Part shown: piece after piece, positions 8,072-15,666 of the stretch
Layout of the letters: each line of letters begins with the position of its first letter
Position numbering within the stretch: position 1 is the stretch's first letter
DNA from: CAYZTD01 sp964638155
GTDB lineage: Archaea > Thermoplasmatota > E2 > DHVEG-1
NCBI GenBank assembly: GCA_964638155.1
Contig: CAZWYI010000031.1
Location: 1-20,902 of the forward strand
Direction of reading: 5' to 3'
DNA length: 20,902 nucleotides
The notes under the pieces: generated by a model
Told to the model about the DNA's origin: nothing
Seen by the model: the letters and a program-made list of their open reading frames with translations, nothing else
Databases searched by the model: none
Program-made: the position numbers and the translations under genes

Positions 8072-8081
8072 TAAAAAAATA
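8072..8081 (-). terminator. Oligo-T terminator candidate after the beta-helix gene
   Basis: The minus strand reads TATTTTTTTA directly after the TAG stop at 8084-8082, the expected form of an intrinsic archaeal terminator. Confidence 0.4.
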
Positions 8082-9119
8082 CTATTTTTTATCTTTTTTT
8101 ACTTTAATAAAGAATAGAACCAACGAAAATATCAACAAAATAATTATCACGGCCACTTCAAAACTAGGAATTTTAATTCGAGGTGGATTTGATTTAAATT
8201 TAATATCCTGATTATTATCAATAAAAACATTATCCTCAGTTATATTATAATCTTCACAATTATCAATATAAATACCATACCGCCCCGTCTTTGAAATGTT
8301 ATTATTAGTTATATCAATATTTTTAGAATCCTTGATACTAATCCCATTTCTGGAATTATTAAAAAATATATTATTAACTATAGAAACATTATTACATCTA
8401 TTTATAGAAAGACCATTTTCATTATTAGAAACATTATTCTTTGTAAAAGTATTTTTATTAGAAAATCTTTCAAAAGATAGAGCCAATCCAGAATTTCTCA
8501 TAATGTTTTCTGAAAACAAATTATTATTTGAACCATCTAAAATAAAAATATTAAACTCTTCAGCATTAAAAAAATAATTATTATAAAAAGTATTTTCTGA
8601 GGAATTATAGAGTCTAATATCTTCAGAATTATTTATAAATTGATTATGAGAAACATAAACGCTACCTGATTTTTCATCAAGCAATATAGCATTTGTATTA
8701 TTATAGAAAGAATTTGAAATAATTAATACGTTAGAATCAAAAAGATTATCTAAAACATAAATACCAATGGAGGCTTCTTTAAATTTAAAATTTGAAATAG
8801 ATACATTGTTAGAGCAAATACTAAAACAATAATAACTACCATTACCATCAATAATAGTTTTATCCTTATCTTTACCAACAATGGTTAGAGGTTTATCAAT
8901 TACTACCATTCCACTATAAACACCAGGATAAACATAGATAAAATCTCCACTACTAGAATTATTTATCGCTTCACTAATTGATGAGAAATTTTTATTTCCA
9001 GATCCCCCAACATAATATATTTCTTGATCAGTAGAATCTACATTAATAGATAAACAACTATTCAAAAAACAAGAAAGAATTAATAAGGTTAAACCAGCAC
9101 TAAAAATTTTTCTAATCAT
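8082..9119 (-). CDS. Secreted right-handed beta-helix (NosD-like) protein with C-terminal membrane anchor
   Basis: The 345-residue product has a signal peptide (residues 1-24, MIRKIF then LTLLILSCFLNS). A beta-helix domain at about 35-310 opens with VGGSGNKNFSSISEAI, GDFIYVYPGVYSG and LTIVGKDKDKTIIDGNGS, the standard NosD/CASH entry motif. About nine Asn-rich coils follow (for example NNLFSENIMRNSGLALS). The end is PPRIKIPSFE, a TM at about 318-338 and a basic tail KVKKDKK. Such helices bind or process polysaccharide or act as structural stalks; no catalytic residues are evident. The Cys near the signal cleavage site (LNSC) is only a poor lipobox. The IPSFE-TM-basic tail recalls archaeal C-terminal sorting signals but is not a clear PGF-CTERM. 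Its opening segment closely resembles the first beta-helix of the large protease at 16339-20697. Confidence 0.85.
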   Translation of the reverse strand: MIRKIFSAGLTLLILSCFLNSCLSINVDSTDQEIYYVGGSGNKNFSSISEAINNSSSGDFIYVYPGVYSGMVVIDKPLTIVGKDKDKTIIDGNGSYYCFSICSNNVSISNFKFKEASIGIYVLDNLFDSNVLIISNSFYNNTNAILLDEKSGSVYVSHNQFINNSEDIRLYNSSENTFYNNYFFNAEEFNIFILDGSNNNLFSENIMRNSGLALSFERFSNKNTFTKNNVSNNENGLSINRCNNVSIVNNIFFNNSRNGISIKDSKNIDITNNNISKTGRYGIYIDNCEDYNITEDNVFIDNNQDIKFKSNPPRIKIPSFEVAVIIILLIFSLVLFFIKVKKDKK

Positions 9120-9153
9120 ATCGCTTAATCCAACAAATAAAACAGTTTAATAG

Positions 9154-9163
9154 TTATAAATAA
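9154..9163. promoter_or_regulatory. Shared TATA element between divergent genes
   Basis: TTATAAATAA on the plus strand reads TTATTTATAA on the minus strand, so one site fits both genes. It lies about 30 bases before the ATG at 9188 (a leaderless start would result) and about 39 bases before the minus-strand ATG at 9119 (a leader of roughly 10 bases). It is the only strong TATA-like site in the 68-base gap correctly spaced for either gene. Confidence 0.5.
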
Positions 9164-9187
9164 TGCTTTTTTTATAACAATTACAAA

Positions 9188-9565
9188 ATGGATAAAAAAA
9201 AAGTAGAATTTCACAGTAAAAAAAAGAAAAAAACTTATTTAAACTGTGAAGTAGCAAAAACATTTTTTCAAAAAACAAAGGGATTAATGAATAGAAAAAA
9301 ACTTTCAGAAAATAAGGGAATGCTATTTATTTTTTTATTTCCCTGTATTAGATTTTTCTGGATGAAAAACGTAAAAATTCCTCTCGATATAATTTTTGTT
9401 GATAGGAAACAAAGAATAATAAAAATATATGAAGCACCTGTAGAAAAAAGCATATTTCATAAGAATTACTGTAGTATGGGCCTATGTAAATATGTTATAG
9501 AAACAAACATGGGATTTTGTAAAAAAAACAATATAAGAAAAAATGATAGACTAAAAATAATCTAA
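9188..9565 (+). CDS. DUF192-family protein
   Basis: This is a 125-residue, very Lys-rich member of the DUF192 family. It shows the family blocks in order: KTKGLMNRKKL, NKGMLFIF, the signature FFWMKNVKIPLDIIFVD, IIKIYEAP and a YVIETNMGFCKKNNI-type end. The length is normal for the domain alone. Unlike many bacterial members it has no signal peptide or lipobox, so it is probably cytoplasmic. No ribosome-binding site precedes the ATG, and the TATA spacing suggests a leaderless transcript. The family has no well-established biochemical role and the neighbours give no clear hint. Confidence 0.9.
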   Translation: MDKKKVEFHSKKKKKTYLNCEVAKTFFQKTKGLMNRKKLSENKGMLFIFLFPCIRFFWMKNVKIPLDIIFVDRKQRIIKIYEAPVEKSIFHKNYCSMGLCKYVIETNMGFCKKNNIRKNDRLKII

Positions 9566-9593
9566 ATTTTATCATTTTGAAATATTGACAAAT

Positions 9594-9607
9594 AGGTTTT
9601 ATAAATT
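9594..9607 (+). promoter_or_regulatory. TATA-like promoter upstream of the small ORF
   Basis: A purine-rich element runs into TTTTATAAATT at 9597-9607. It predicts a transcript start near 9630, about ten bases before the ATG at 9641. Confidence 0.4.
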
Positions 9608-9640
9608 ATAAAATTTAAATTTTTTATTGGCGCTTAATAA

Positions 9641-9745
9641 ATGTTAAAAAAGAAAAACAAAAAACTTAAAACAAAAATAATTCAAAAAAAATTACAAAAT
9701 AAGAGAAACTATTCTTTTGGTTTTATAGCTGGAGAATACAACTAA
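9641..9745 (+). CDS. Possible 34-residue basic small protein
   Basis: An ATG-initiated frame of 34 codons encodes a Lys-rich N-terminus (MLKKKNKKLKTK) and a less biased end, NYSFGFIAGEYN. It has no Shine-Dalgarno site, but a TATA-like element sits about 35-40 bases upstream, compatible with a near-leaderless mRNA. In AT-rich DNA a short Lys-rich frame can arise by chance. The Gly/Ala/Glu-containing tail and the promoter position are the only reasons to list it. I recognise no family. Confidence 0.25.
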   Translation: MLKKKNKKLKTKIIQKKLQNKRNYSFGFIAGEYN

Positions 9746-9798
9746 AAAATTTGTATTTTTATGTGAATTTATAGTTTAAACTACCTCTTGTTAAATCT

Positions 9799-9819
9799 TT
9801 TAATAAATAATTATATAAT
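9799..9819 (+). promoter_or_regulatory. Probable top6B-top6A promoter
   Basis: Two overlapping TATA candidates, TTTAATAAATA (9799-9809) and TTATATAAT (9811-9819), would place the transcript start at about 9833-9845. That leaves a 35-45 base leader carrying the strong AGGAGG site at 9865-9870. Confidence 0.45.
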
Positions 9820-9864
9820 TATGTTCTCTATTACATGTTTTGGGTGGAAACTACTCTAAATCAT

Positions 9865-9881
9865 AGGAGGAATTAGTTTTG
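9865..9881 (+). promoter_or_regulatory. AGGAGG ribosome-binding site with TTG start (top6B)
   Basis: AGGAGG at 9865-9870 ends eight bases before TTG at 9879. No ATG lies in register nearby, so it fixes TTG as the initiator of top6B. Confidence 0.75.
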
Positions 9882-11825
9882 ACTAAAATAACAGCAAATG
9901 ATCTTGCAAAAAAACAGAAAAAAATTTCTGTTGCAGAATTTTTTGAAAAGAACAAGCATATACTTGGCTTTGGAAATCCGACACGTGCTCTTGTGACAAG
10001 TGTAAAAGAAGCAGTTGATAACAGTTTAGATGCCTGTGAAGAAGCAAATATATTACCTGATATCTATGTTGAGCTAAAAAACGGTGACGATGATGGAGAA
10101 ACAACCTTAATTATTGAGGATAATGGCCCAGGTATTGTAAAAAAACAGATAAAACACATTTTTGGTAGATTATTATATGGTTCACGTTTTCACGAGATCC
10201 GTCAGAGTAGAGGACAACAAGGTATTGGAATATCAGCTGTTGTATTATACAGTCAATTAAGTACCGGCAGACATGCGATTATTACATCAAAAACTAGTGA
10301 AAAAATGCCTGCAAATATAGTTGAACTTGCAATTAATACAAATAAAAACAGAGCTGAAGTGATAAAATATGATACCATGCATTGGGATAAATCTCAGGGG
10401 ACTCGATTTGAATCAAGAATTATTGCTGATTATAAACGCGGGCGCCGTTTTGTATATGATTATTTACAAAGTACATCTATTGTAAATCCTCATGCTAGAA
10501 TCATTTTCAAAGAACCTGATGGAAGTAAGCATATTTTTGAAAGAACAGCAGAAGAAATTCCAAAAAAATCAACCTCTATTAAACCCCATCCTCATGGAGT
10601 AGAATTAGGAACACTTATTAAAATGGGAAAATTTACTAAAGCACGAAAACTAACCAGCTTTTTAAAAACTGAATTCAGCAGTATGGGAAACCGAGCAACA
10701 AATGAAGCAATACAAAAAGCAAATCTTGATAAAGATCTTAAACCAAATAATATGAAAAGAGAACAGTTTCTTAGCCTGCATAAAGCTTTTAAAAAAACAA
10801 AAGTGATGGCTCCTTCAACTGATTGTCTATCACCTATTGGTGAAATGCTTATTAAAAGAAGTTTAAGAAATGAGACAAGTGAAATTTCACCAGAATTTAT
10901 TTTTACTTCTTCAAGACCAGCCTCAGTGTATTCTGGAAATCCTTTTAAGATAGAAGTAGGTCTTGTTTATGGTGGAAAACTTTCAAAAGATCAAACAGTA
11001 AATATCATGCGTTTTGCAAACAGGGTACCTCTCTTGTATCAGCAAGGAGGGTGCATTACAACAAAGGCCATTTCATCAATTGATTGGCGTAGATATGGAC
11101 TTGATCAAAAAGGAGGCAGAGGCATTCCATCTGGTCCTGCTATATTACTAGTCCATGTTGCAAGTACTCAAATTCCTTTCACATCTGAAAGTAAAGAAGC
11201 AATCGCAGATGTTGATGAAATTAAAAAAGAAGTACAACTTGCGTTTAGAGAATGCGCCAGAAAAGTTAAAAAACATATCAATAAAAAACAAAAACGACAA
11301 AAAACCCGTGAGAAATTTGATTTAATCACAAAAATTTTACCTGAAATAGCTAAAAAATCATCTGAAATGCTGAATAAACCTATTCCAAAGTTAGATCCAA
11401 TAATTACAAAGATTATGGATGTAGTATGGATTGAAGATGCAATACAGTATGAAAAAATAAAAAGAAAAGGAGCAGTACAGACAAAGATAACTGAAAATCC
11501 AGATGACAGTGAAAATCCAAGAATTGGAACTATTACAAAAAGTAAGATTATGGTTGTAAACTATAAAGCAAAAGCCCAACAGTTTAACCTATATACACTT
11601 ATACCAAAAGAAGCAGTTGTTGGAAATGTAGAACCAAAACCTGATAAAGTTACAGATAACTACATAAAATGGAAACTACCAAGTATTCAACCGGCAAATA
11701 AGATTGATATTTCTTTTGAACTAGCAGGCTTAAAAGAAGGAGATTTTGACGAAAACGATCTTTATACTGAGAAAATCAACCCTACTTATGTTATTGGTGC
11801 AGATAAATGGGAAGGGGGCAGCTAA
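9879..11825 (+). CDS. top6B: DNA topoisomerase VI subunit B (GHKL ATPase)
   Basis: This is the ATPase subunit of the type IIB topoisomerase, which opens and closes the DNA gate held by subunit A. The 648-residue product carries the GHKL Bergerat fold at its N-terminus. The N-box is KEAVDNSLDACEE (Glu44, Asn48), the G1 motif is EDNGPGI (Asp81-Gly85), and the lid is RGQQGIGISA (111-120). A helix-2-turn-helix region follows, then the transducer domain with the switch lysine at about 439 in PFTSESKEAIAD. The C-terminal part (about 520-648) contains the Ig-like extension seen in many archaeal versions. The start is TTG with a strong upstream AGGAGG. top6A begins two bases after the stop, so the A2B2 holoenzyme is made from one mRNA. 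All key residues are intact. Confidence 0.97.
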   Translation: MTKITANDLAKKQKKISVAEFFEKNKHILGFGNPTRALVTSVKEAVDNSLDACEEANILPDIYVELKNGDDDGETTLIIEDNGPGIVKKQIKHIFGRLLYGSRFHEIRQSRGQQGIGISAVVLYSQLSTGRHAIITSKTSEKMPANIVELAINTNKNRAEVIKYDTMHWDKSQGTRFESRIIADYKRGRRFVYDYLQSTSIVNPHARIIFKEPDGSKHIFERTAEEIPKKSTSIKPHPHGVELGTLIKMGKFTKARKLTSFLKTEFSSMGNRATNEAIQKANLDKDLKPNNMKREQFLSLHKAFKKTKVMAPSTDCLSPIGEMLIKRSLRNETSEISPEFIFTSSRPASVYSGNPFKIEVGLVYGGKLSKDQTVNIMRFANRVPLLYQQGGCITTKAISSIDWRRYGLDQKGGRGIPSGPAILLVHVASTQIPFTSESKEAIADVDEIKKEVQLAFRECARKVKKHINKKQKRQKTREKFDLITKILPEIAKKSSEMLNKPIPKLDPIITKIMDVVWIEDAIQYEKIKRKGAVQTKITENPDDSENPRIGTITKSKIMVVNYKAKAQQFNLYTLIPKEAVVGNVEPKPDKVTDNYIKWKLPSIQPANKIDISFELAGLKEGDFDENDLYTEKINPTYVIGADKWEGGS

Positions 11826-11827
11826 AT

Positions 11828-12925
11828 ATGAAAAAGGATTACACTAATGTTATTAAAAAAATTGATGGTATAGCATATAAAGTCTATGAAGATTTTCAAA
11901 AACATAATATTCCTTATATTGAACTACCAACCCGAACTAAATCAAACATTGATTTTGATGAAAAATTAAATGTGTGGAAATATGGTAAAAATAGATCAGA
12001 GCGTTCTGCTAAATCTTTGAAGGGTGCATATATGCTTCTTCGTACAATGTATATGACAGAGTTTATAAAAAATATGATAAACTCTGAAAAATCCTCTACG
12101 TTAAGAGAGATGTATTATATTTCTGAAGGATGGGAGATGGCTAAGTTTCATTCTCAGGATGAATCTAATCTTTTAGCTGAGGATTTGGAAACTATTACTA
12201 GTTGTATGCGGGAAGATTTTAAGTTAAGACCAGAAGAGGATGGAGCACGAGTCATGGGTAATCTCAGGGTTGAAGAGATTACTAGAAATAAAAAGAAAAG
12301 AAAGATTCACTGCCAGGAAGATGTAGGTGATGCAGGTTATAGCATCCCATATAATGTTGAACCAGAAAAAATAAAGTTTATGGATGCTGATGCTGATTTT
12401 ATTTTAGCAATAGAAACAGGTGGTATGTTTGATAGACTTGTAGAAAACGGGTTTGATCAAAGCCATAGATCTATACTAGTACATCTAAAGGGTCAGCCTG
12501 CGCGGTCAACAAGAAGATTTATCCAAAGATTAAGTAAAGAAAAAAAAGTACCAGTTCTTGTTTTTACAGATTGTGATCCATGGAGTTATAGGATTTATGC
12601 TAGTGTTGCATATGGTGCAATTAAAACAGCCCATATTTCTGAGTATCTTGCAACGCCTTCTTCTCAATATTTAGGTGTCACACCGTCTGATATTGAAAAC
12701 TATGATCTACCAACAGATACTCTTACAAAGGGAGATATAGCAGCACTTAAAAGTGAACTATCTGACCCTAGGTTCAATGATTCTTTTTGGAAAGGTGAAA
12801 TTAAATTACAACTTAAACTTGGTAAAAAATCAGAACAGCAGGCTCTAGCTAAATACGGTCTTGATTATGTAACAGATACCTATTTACCTGATAAATTATC
12901 TGAAATGGGTGTATTAAAAAAATAA
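11828..12925 (+). CDS. top6A: DNA topoisomerase VI subunit A (Spo11-like)
   Basis: This is the DNA-cleaving subunit of topoisomerase VI, related to eukaryotic Spo11. Starting from ATG 11828 it has 365 residues. The winged-helix (CAP-like) domain contains TLREMYYISEGW; the second Tyr of that motif (about residue 97) aligns with the Spo11 catalytic tyrosine. The Toprim domain follows, with its acidic residue in ILAIETGGMF and the metal-binding DxD in VFTDCDPWSYRIYASVAYGA. PQ/SQYLGVTPSDI and the usual C-terminal block are present. An in-frame ATG at 11807 lies inside top6B. I prefer 11828 because it starts just after the top6B TAA with a G-rich stretch (about 11811-11819) upstream. The downstream neighbour converges on it with one base between the stops. 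Confidence 0.96.
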   Translation: MKKDYTNVIKKIDGIAYKVYEDFQKHNIPYIELPTRTKSNIDFDEKLNVWKYGKNRSERSAKSLKGAYMLLRTMYMTEFIKNMINSEKSSTLREMYYISEGWEMAKFHSQDESNLLAEDLETITSCMREDFKLRPEEDGARVMGNLRVEEITRNKKKRKIHCQEDVGDAGYSIPYNVEPEKIKFMDADADFILAIETGGMFDRLVENGFDQSHRSILVHLKGQPARSTRRFIQRLSKEKKVPVLVFTDCDPWSYRIYASVAYGAIKTAHISEYLATPSSQYLGVTPSDIENYDLPTDTLTKGDIAALKSELSDPRFNDSFWKGEIKLQLKLGKKSEQQALAKYGLDYVTDTYLPDKLSEMGVLKK

Positions 12926-12926
12926 T

Positions 12927-13391
12927 TTATTCTTCTTTAGATTTAGACCATAATTCGCTTGGTTTTACCATTAATAATCTAAGTCTTAGAATGTTATGCT
13001 CATCTAATTCAATATATGTTTTACTAAATATTCCGCCCTCTGATTCTTTTGGATGGGTATATACATGTACTTTTTTTCCACCTACAAACTCGGGCTTGGG
13101 TTTTTCAGCTTCAACTCTTTGTATGTTAGCATTTTTAAAATGATAATACAAAAAGACATTTATAAGTATAAAAAAACAAAGAACAACAGATAAAACTAAG
13201 AGCCAGTTGTTAAGGGTGAGACCTGCCCAGTTATAACTAAAACCTAATGCATATACTCCAGCAGATATTATTACTACCAATAAAACAAAGATAATTGTTG
13301 ATAAAAAAAGTATTTTAGAAATCATTGAATAACGTTTTATTAAACTATTTTCTAATGATCTTAACTCCTTATTAATTTGTATATTTGGCAT
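12927..13391 (-). CDS. Small membrane protein with two TM helices (unknown family)
   Basis: This 154-residue protein has a short hydrophilic N-terminus (NKELRSLENSLIKRY), two adjacent TM helices at about 23-48 and 61-83, and a soluble C-terminal half of about 70 residues with KKVHVYTHPKESEGG, IYIELDEHNI-like text and LRLRLLMVKPSELW. It has no signal peptide or known motif. The arrangement suggests both termini in the cytoplasm. A TATA box 28 bases upstream (13415-13424) makes the transcript effectively leaderless, so it has its own promoter although it follows rdgB on the same strand. I do not recognise the family. Confidence 0.7.
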   Translation of the reverse strand: MPNIQINKELRSLENSLIKRYSMISKILFLSTIIFVLLVVIISAGVYALGFSYNWAGLTLNNWLLVLSVVLCFFILINVFLYYHFKNANIQRVEAEKPKPEFVGGKKVHVYTHPKESEGGIFSKTYIELDEHNILRLRLLMVKPSELWSKSKEE

Positions 13392-13414
13392 AACAATCCT
13401 ATAATATGTATTGT

Positions 13415-13424
13415 TTTTATATAC
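13415..13424 (-). promoter_or_regulatory. TATA box of the two-TM protein gene
   Basis: The minus strand reads GTATATAAAA at 13424-13415, centred about 28 bases before the ATG at 13391. That spacing predicts a leaderless or nearly leaderless mRNA. Confidence 0.5.
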
Positions 13425-13440
13425 TTTTAAAATTTTCTAT

Positions 13441-13995
13441 TCAAATTTTTTTAAAAAAATCAACTAATTTATCTAAAGCTTTACCTCTATGAGAAAAACT
13501 GTTTTTCATTGATACATCCATTTGAGCAAAGGTTTTATCAGAACCATTTGGAATAAAAATAGGATCATATCCAAAACCTTTTGTGCCAATAATTTTATCT
13601 GAAATACTCCCCTCACATTCACCTGTAAAAAATTTTGTTACATCTTTATTATTATATGCATATACTGATCTAAAAATAGCTTTTTTATTATTTACATCTT
13701 CCATTAATTTTAATATGCCTTTACAACCAATTGTATAATAAACATATTTTGAGTAAACCCCTGGAAAACCTTCTAATGAATCAATAAAAATACCTGCATC
13801 TTCTAAAATAAAAGGTTTATCTGTTTTTTCCTTGATATAACTAACACCATATTTTGCAACATCCAAAAGAGTATCAGCTTGTATCTCAGGATAACCTAAA
13901 TCTTTTTGAACAATGTTAACATCTAATTTTCTAAGTTTTTTTTCTGCTTCGATAAACTTTCCCTTGTTACCAGTTACAAAATAGATATTATTCAT
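13441..13995 (-). CDS. rdgB: XTP/dITP diphosphatase (RdgB/HAM1 family)
   Basis: This enzyme hydrolyses non-canonical purine triphosphates (dITP, ITP, XTP) to monophosphates and pyrophosphate, keeping them out of DNA and RNA. The 184-residue length is typical. The N-terminal FVTGNKGKFIEAE carries the nucleotide-binding T/S-x-N-x-x-K signature. FILEDAGIFIDSLEGFPGVYS holds the catalytic Asp at about residue 67. GFGYDPIF and the C-terminal SHRGKAL complete the base-recognition elements. Its ATG overlaps the bud32 TGA by four bases, and GGAAGG lies about six bases upstream. The kae1-bud32-rdgB order therefore forms a coupled operon. Confidence 0.95.
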   Translation of the reverse strand: MNNIYFVTGNKGKFIEAEKKLRKLDVNIVQKDLGYPEIQADTLLDVAKYGVSYIKEKTDKPFILEDAGIFIDSLEGFPGVYSKYVYYTIGCKGILKLMEDVNNKKAIFRSVYAYNNKDVTKFFTGECEGSISDKIIGTKGFGYDPIFIPNGSDKTFAQMDVSMKNSFSHRGKALDKLVDFFKKI

Positions 13996-14615
13996 CTATA
14001 CCTTCCTCTTTTTATTATATCATCAATTTTCTTAAAAATTTGTTTGGAATCTTTCTTGTATTCATATGAATAACCATCTAAAACATATTTAAAACAATCT
14101 GAAAATTTAGAATGAGTAGATTCAATTGCTTCCATTAAAACATGCAAATCAACACCTTTGGACTCTGCTTCGGTATTAATCTCCCCAAGTCCAAAATCAA
14201 TGAAATGAACTCTTTTATCATATAAAATAAGATTAGAAGTAGTGATATCTCCATGAATTATATCAAAATTATGAAGCCTTGCTATATTTTTACCAATCTC
14301 TACACAAAGATTTTTTCTTTTAATATCAGAAAATTTTTCAAATATATCTTTTACCCTTTGACCTTTTAGATACTGCATTGTAATAGTACCACTCTTTAGA
14401 TGTATATCATAAATAATTGGTACAGATACACCAGCGCTTCTTGCTAAATTAATTAGTTTTGCTTCTTCTTTAGTTCTAAAAGATATTAATTTTTCATCTA
14501 TTTCTTTGATTCTATATGATTTTTTGATTCTGTGTTTTTTTAAAACAGTTTTATCCATATAATTGGAAAGAAATAATTCTGCTTCAGCACCTTTATACAA
14601 CACTTTTTTAACCAC
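13992..14615 (-). CDS. bud32: KEOPS complex protein kinase/ATPase Bud32
   Basis: Bud32 is a small atypical kinase that acts as the ATPase partner of Kae1 in KEOPS during t6A37 tRNA modification. The 207-residue protein shows the piD261/Bud32 features: a glycine-poor N-lobe opening with YKGAEAEL, a Lys-rich VLKKHRIKKSYR segment, the catalytic loop IIHGDITTSNLIL (Asp123) and the metal-binding DFGLG (Asp140). The end KRGRYR is typically basic. The start is GTG at 14615, overlapping the kae1 stop by eight bases. In several archaea Kae1 and Bud32 are fused; here they are separate genes. Confidence 0.95.
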   Translation of the reverse strand: MVKKVLYKGAEAELFLSNYMDKTVLKKHRIKKSYRIKEIDEKLISFRTKEEAKLINLARSAGVSVPIIYDIHLKSGTITMQYLKGQRVKDIFEKFSDIKRKNLCVEIGKNIARLHNFDIIHGDITTSNLILYDKRVHFIDFGLGEINTEAESKGVDLHVLMEAIESTHSKFSDCFKYVLDGYSYEYKKDSKQIFKKIDDIIKRGRYR

Positions 14616-15603
14616 GCCAGGTCACATCCACCATATCTGTTCTAAAACGCTGATCAATTAAGCTTTCTGATACTTTCATTCTAACGCCACTATCATACAT
14701 TAAACTGCCTAGCCATGCAATCATTGCACCGTTATCGATACAAAGGTCTTTTGGAGGGCAGAAAAAACTAGCATTTCTTTCATTAGCCATTGTTTTTACC
14801 ATTTCTCTAAGTCTTTTATTTGCAGCAACTCCTCCTCCTAAAAGTACCTGATTTTTTTCAGTATGGGCCATAGCTCTTTCTGTTACTTCAGTTAATGCTG
14901 CAAAAGTAGTTTCTTGAATAGAATAACAAATATCTTCTAATTTTTCTTTATTTTTATAGTATTTTTTTGCAGATGTTAAAAGACCTGAAAAAGCAATATC
15001 CATACCTTTAATTGAATAAGGAAGTTCTAAGTATTCTTCTCCTTTTTTTGCTAGTTTTTCAATAATAGGTCCTGATGGAAAACTAAGGCCTACACTTCTT
15101 CCAAATTTATCAAGGCAGTTTCCTATACCTATATCTAGTGTTTCACCAAAAACTCGATATTTACCTTCAGAAAAAGCTATAACTTGTGTGTTTGCACCTG
15201 AAGTATAAAGTAATACTGGATCATCGCATTTATCCATTATTCCTCTACCAATCTCTAGGTGAGCTACACAATGATTTACACCAATCAATGGTTTTTTTAA
15301 AGAAAGGCTTAGAGCTCTAGCTGCAGTTGCAGCAGTTCTAAGACATGGACCAAGACCTGGCCCTTTGGAAAAAGATATAAGATCTATATCTTTAAAATCT
15401 ATATTTGCTTTTCGAACTGACTGTTTTATAAGTTCTGATACATTTTCTGCATGATGATTTGCAGCCTCTCTTGGGTGAATACCCCCTTTTTTAGGATGAT
15501 AAATTTTTATTAGATTAGATAAAACCTTACAGCTATTGTTACTTTTTTTAATGATACCAATAGCTATCGAATGAGCTGTACCTTCTATACCAAGACTTAT
15601 CAT
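14608..15603 (-). CDS. kae1: KEOPS complex tRNA N6-threonylcarbamoyladenosine synthase subunit Kae1
   Basis: Kae1 (TsaD/Qri7 family, ASKHA fold) transfers threonylcarbamoyl to A37 of ANN-decoding tRNAs. From ATG 15603 it has 331 residues and begins MISLGIEGTAHS, the canonical family N-terminus. The metal-binding H-x3-H (NHCVAHLE) then falls at residues 111 and 115, matching the usual TsaD numbering. LLYTSGANTQVIAF, IAFSGLLTSAKKY, LLGGGVAANKRLREM and DNGAMIAWLG follow. The frame stays open to an ATG at 15645, but those 14 extra residues are not family-like. Both TATA-like sites upstream (near 15638 and 15664) predict transcript starts below 15645, so 15603 is the better start. The gene is intact and followed by bud32 with an 8-base overlap. 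Confidence 0.95.
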   Translation of the reverse strand: MISLGIEGTAHSIAIGIIKKSNNSCKVLSNLIKIYHPKKGGIHPREAANHHAENVSELIKQSVRKANIDFKDIDLISFSKGPGLGPCLRTAATAARALSLSLKKPLIGVNHCVAHLEIGRGIMDKCDDPVLLYTSGANTQVIAFSEGKYRVFGETLDIGIGNCLDKFGRSVGLSFPSGPIIEKLAKKGEEYLELPYSIKGMDIAFSGLLTSAKKYYKNKEKLEDICYSIQETTFAALTEVTERAMAHTEKNQVLLGGGVAANKRLREMVKTMANERNASFFCPPKDLCIDNGAMIAWLGSLMYDSGVRMKVSESLIDQRFRTDMVDVTWRG

Positions 15604-15633
15604 AGTATTTTCAAATTTGGAAAAGAAAACTTC

Positions 15634-15642
15634 TATATTAAA
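15634..15642 (-). promoter_or_regulatory. Possible kae1-bud32-rdgB promoter
   Basis: The minus strand reads TTTAATATA at 15642-15634, about 35 bases upstream of the kae1 ATG at 15603. This would give a leader of roughly ten bases and no Shine-Dalgarno site. The evidence is pattern and spacing only. Confidence 0.35.
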
Positions 15643-15666
15643 CATATTGCAAAAAATACTATAATA

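Larger units (their letters stand above)
7822..8081. other. Convergent intergenic region
   Basis: This 260-base AT-rich gap separates two genes that converge. It has T-runs suited to termination in both directions. A 60-codon frame at 7865-8047 lacks a ribosome-binding site and has the Phe/Ile/Tyr/Leu-rich composition expected of random AT-rich sequence, so I do not call it a gene. Confidence 0.5.
9566..9878. other. 313-base intergenic region with two promoter-like elements
   Basis: This gap before top6B holds a TATA-like element near 9597-9607, a possible 34-codon gene at 9641-9745, a second TATA-rich stretch at 9799-9819 and the top6B ribosome-binding site at 9865-9870. No tRNA-like or strong hairpin structure was seen. 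Confidence 0.5.

Noticed and set aside
9821..9859. 12-codon upstream ORF in the top6B leader
   Set aside because: Its ATG lies at or before the predicted transcript start, has no ribosome-binding site, and ends before the true SD. There is no sign of a leader-peptide mechanism.
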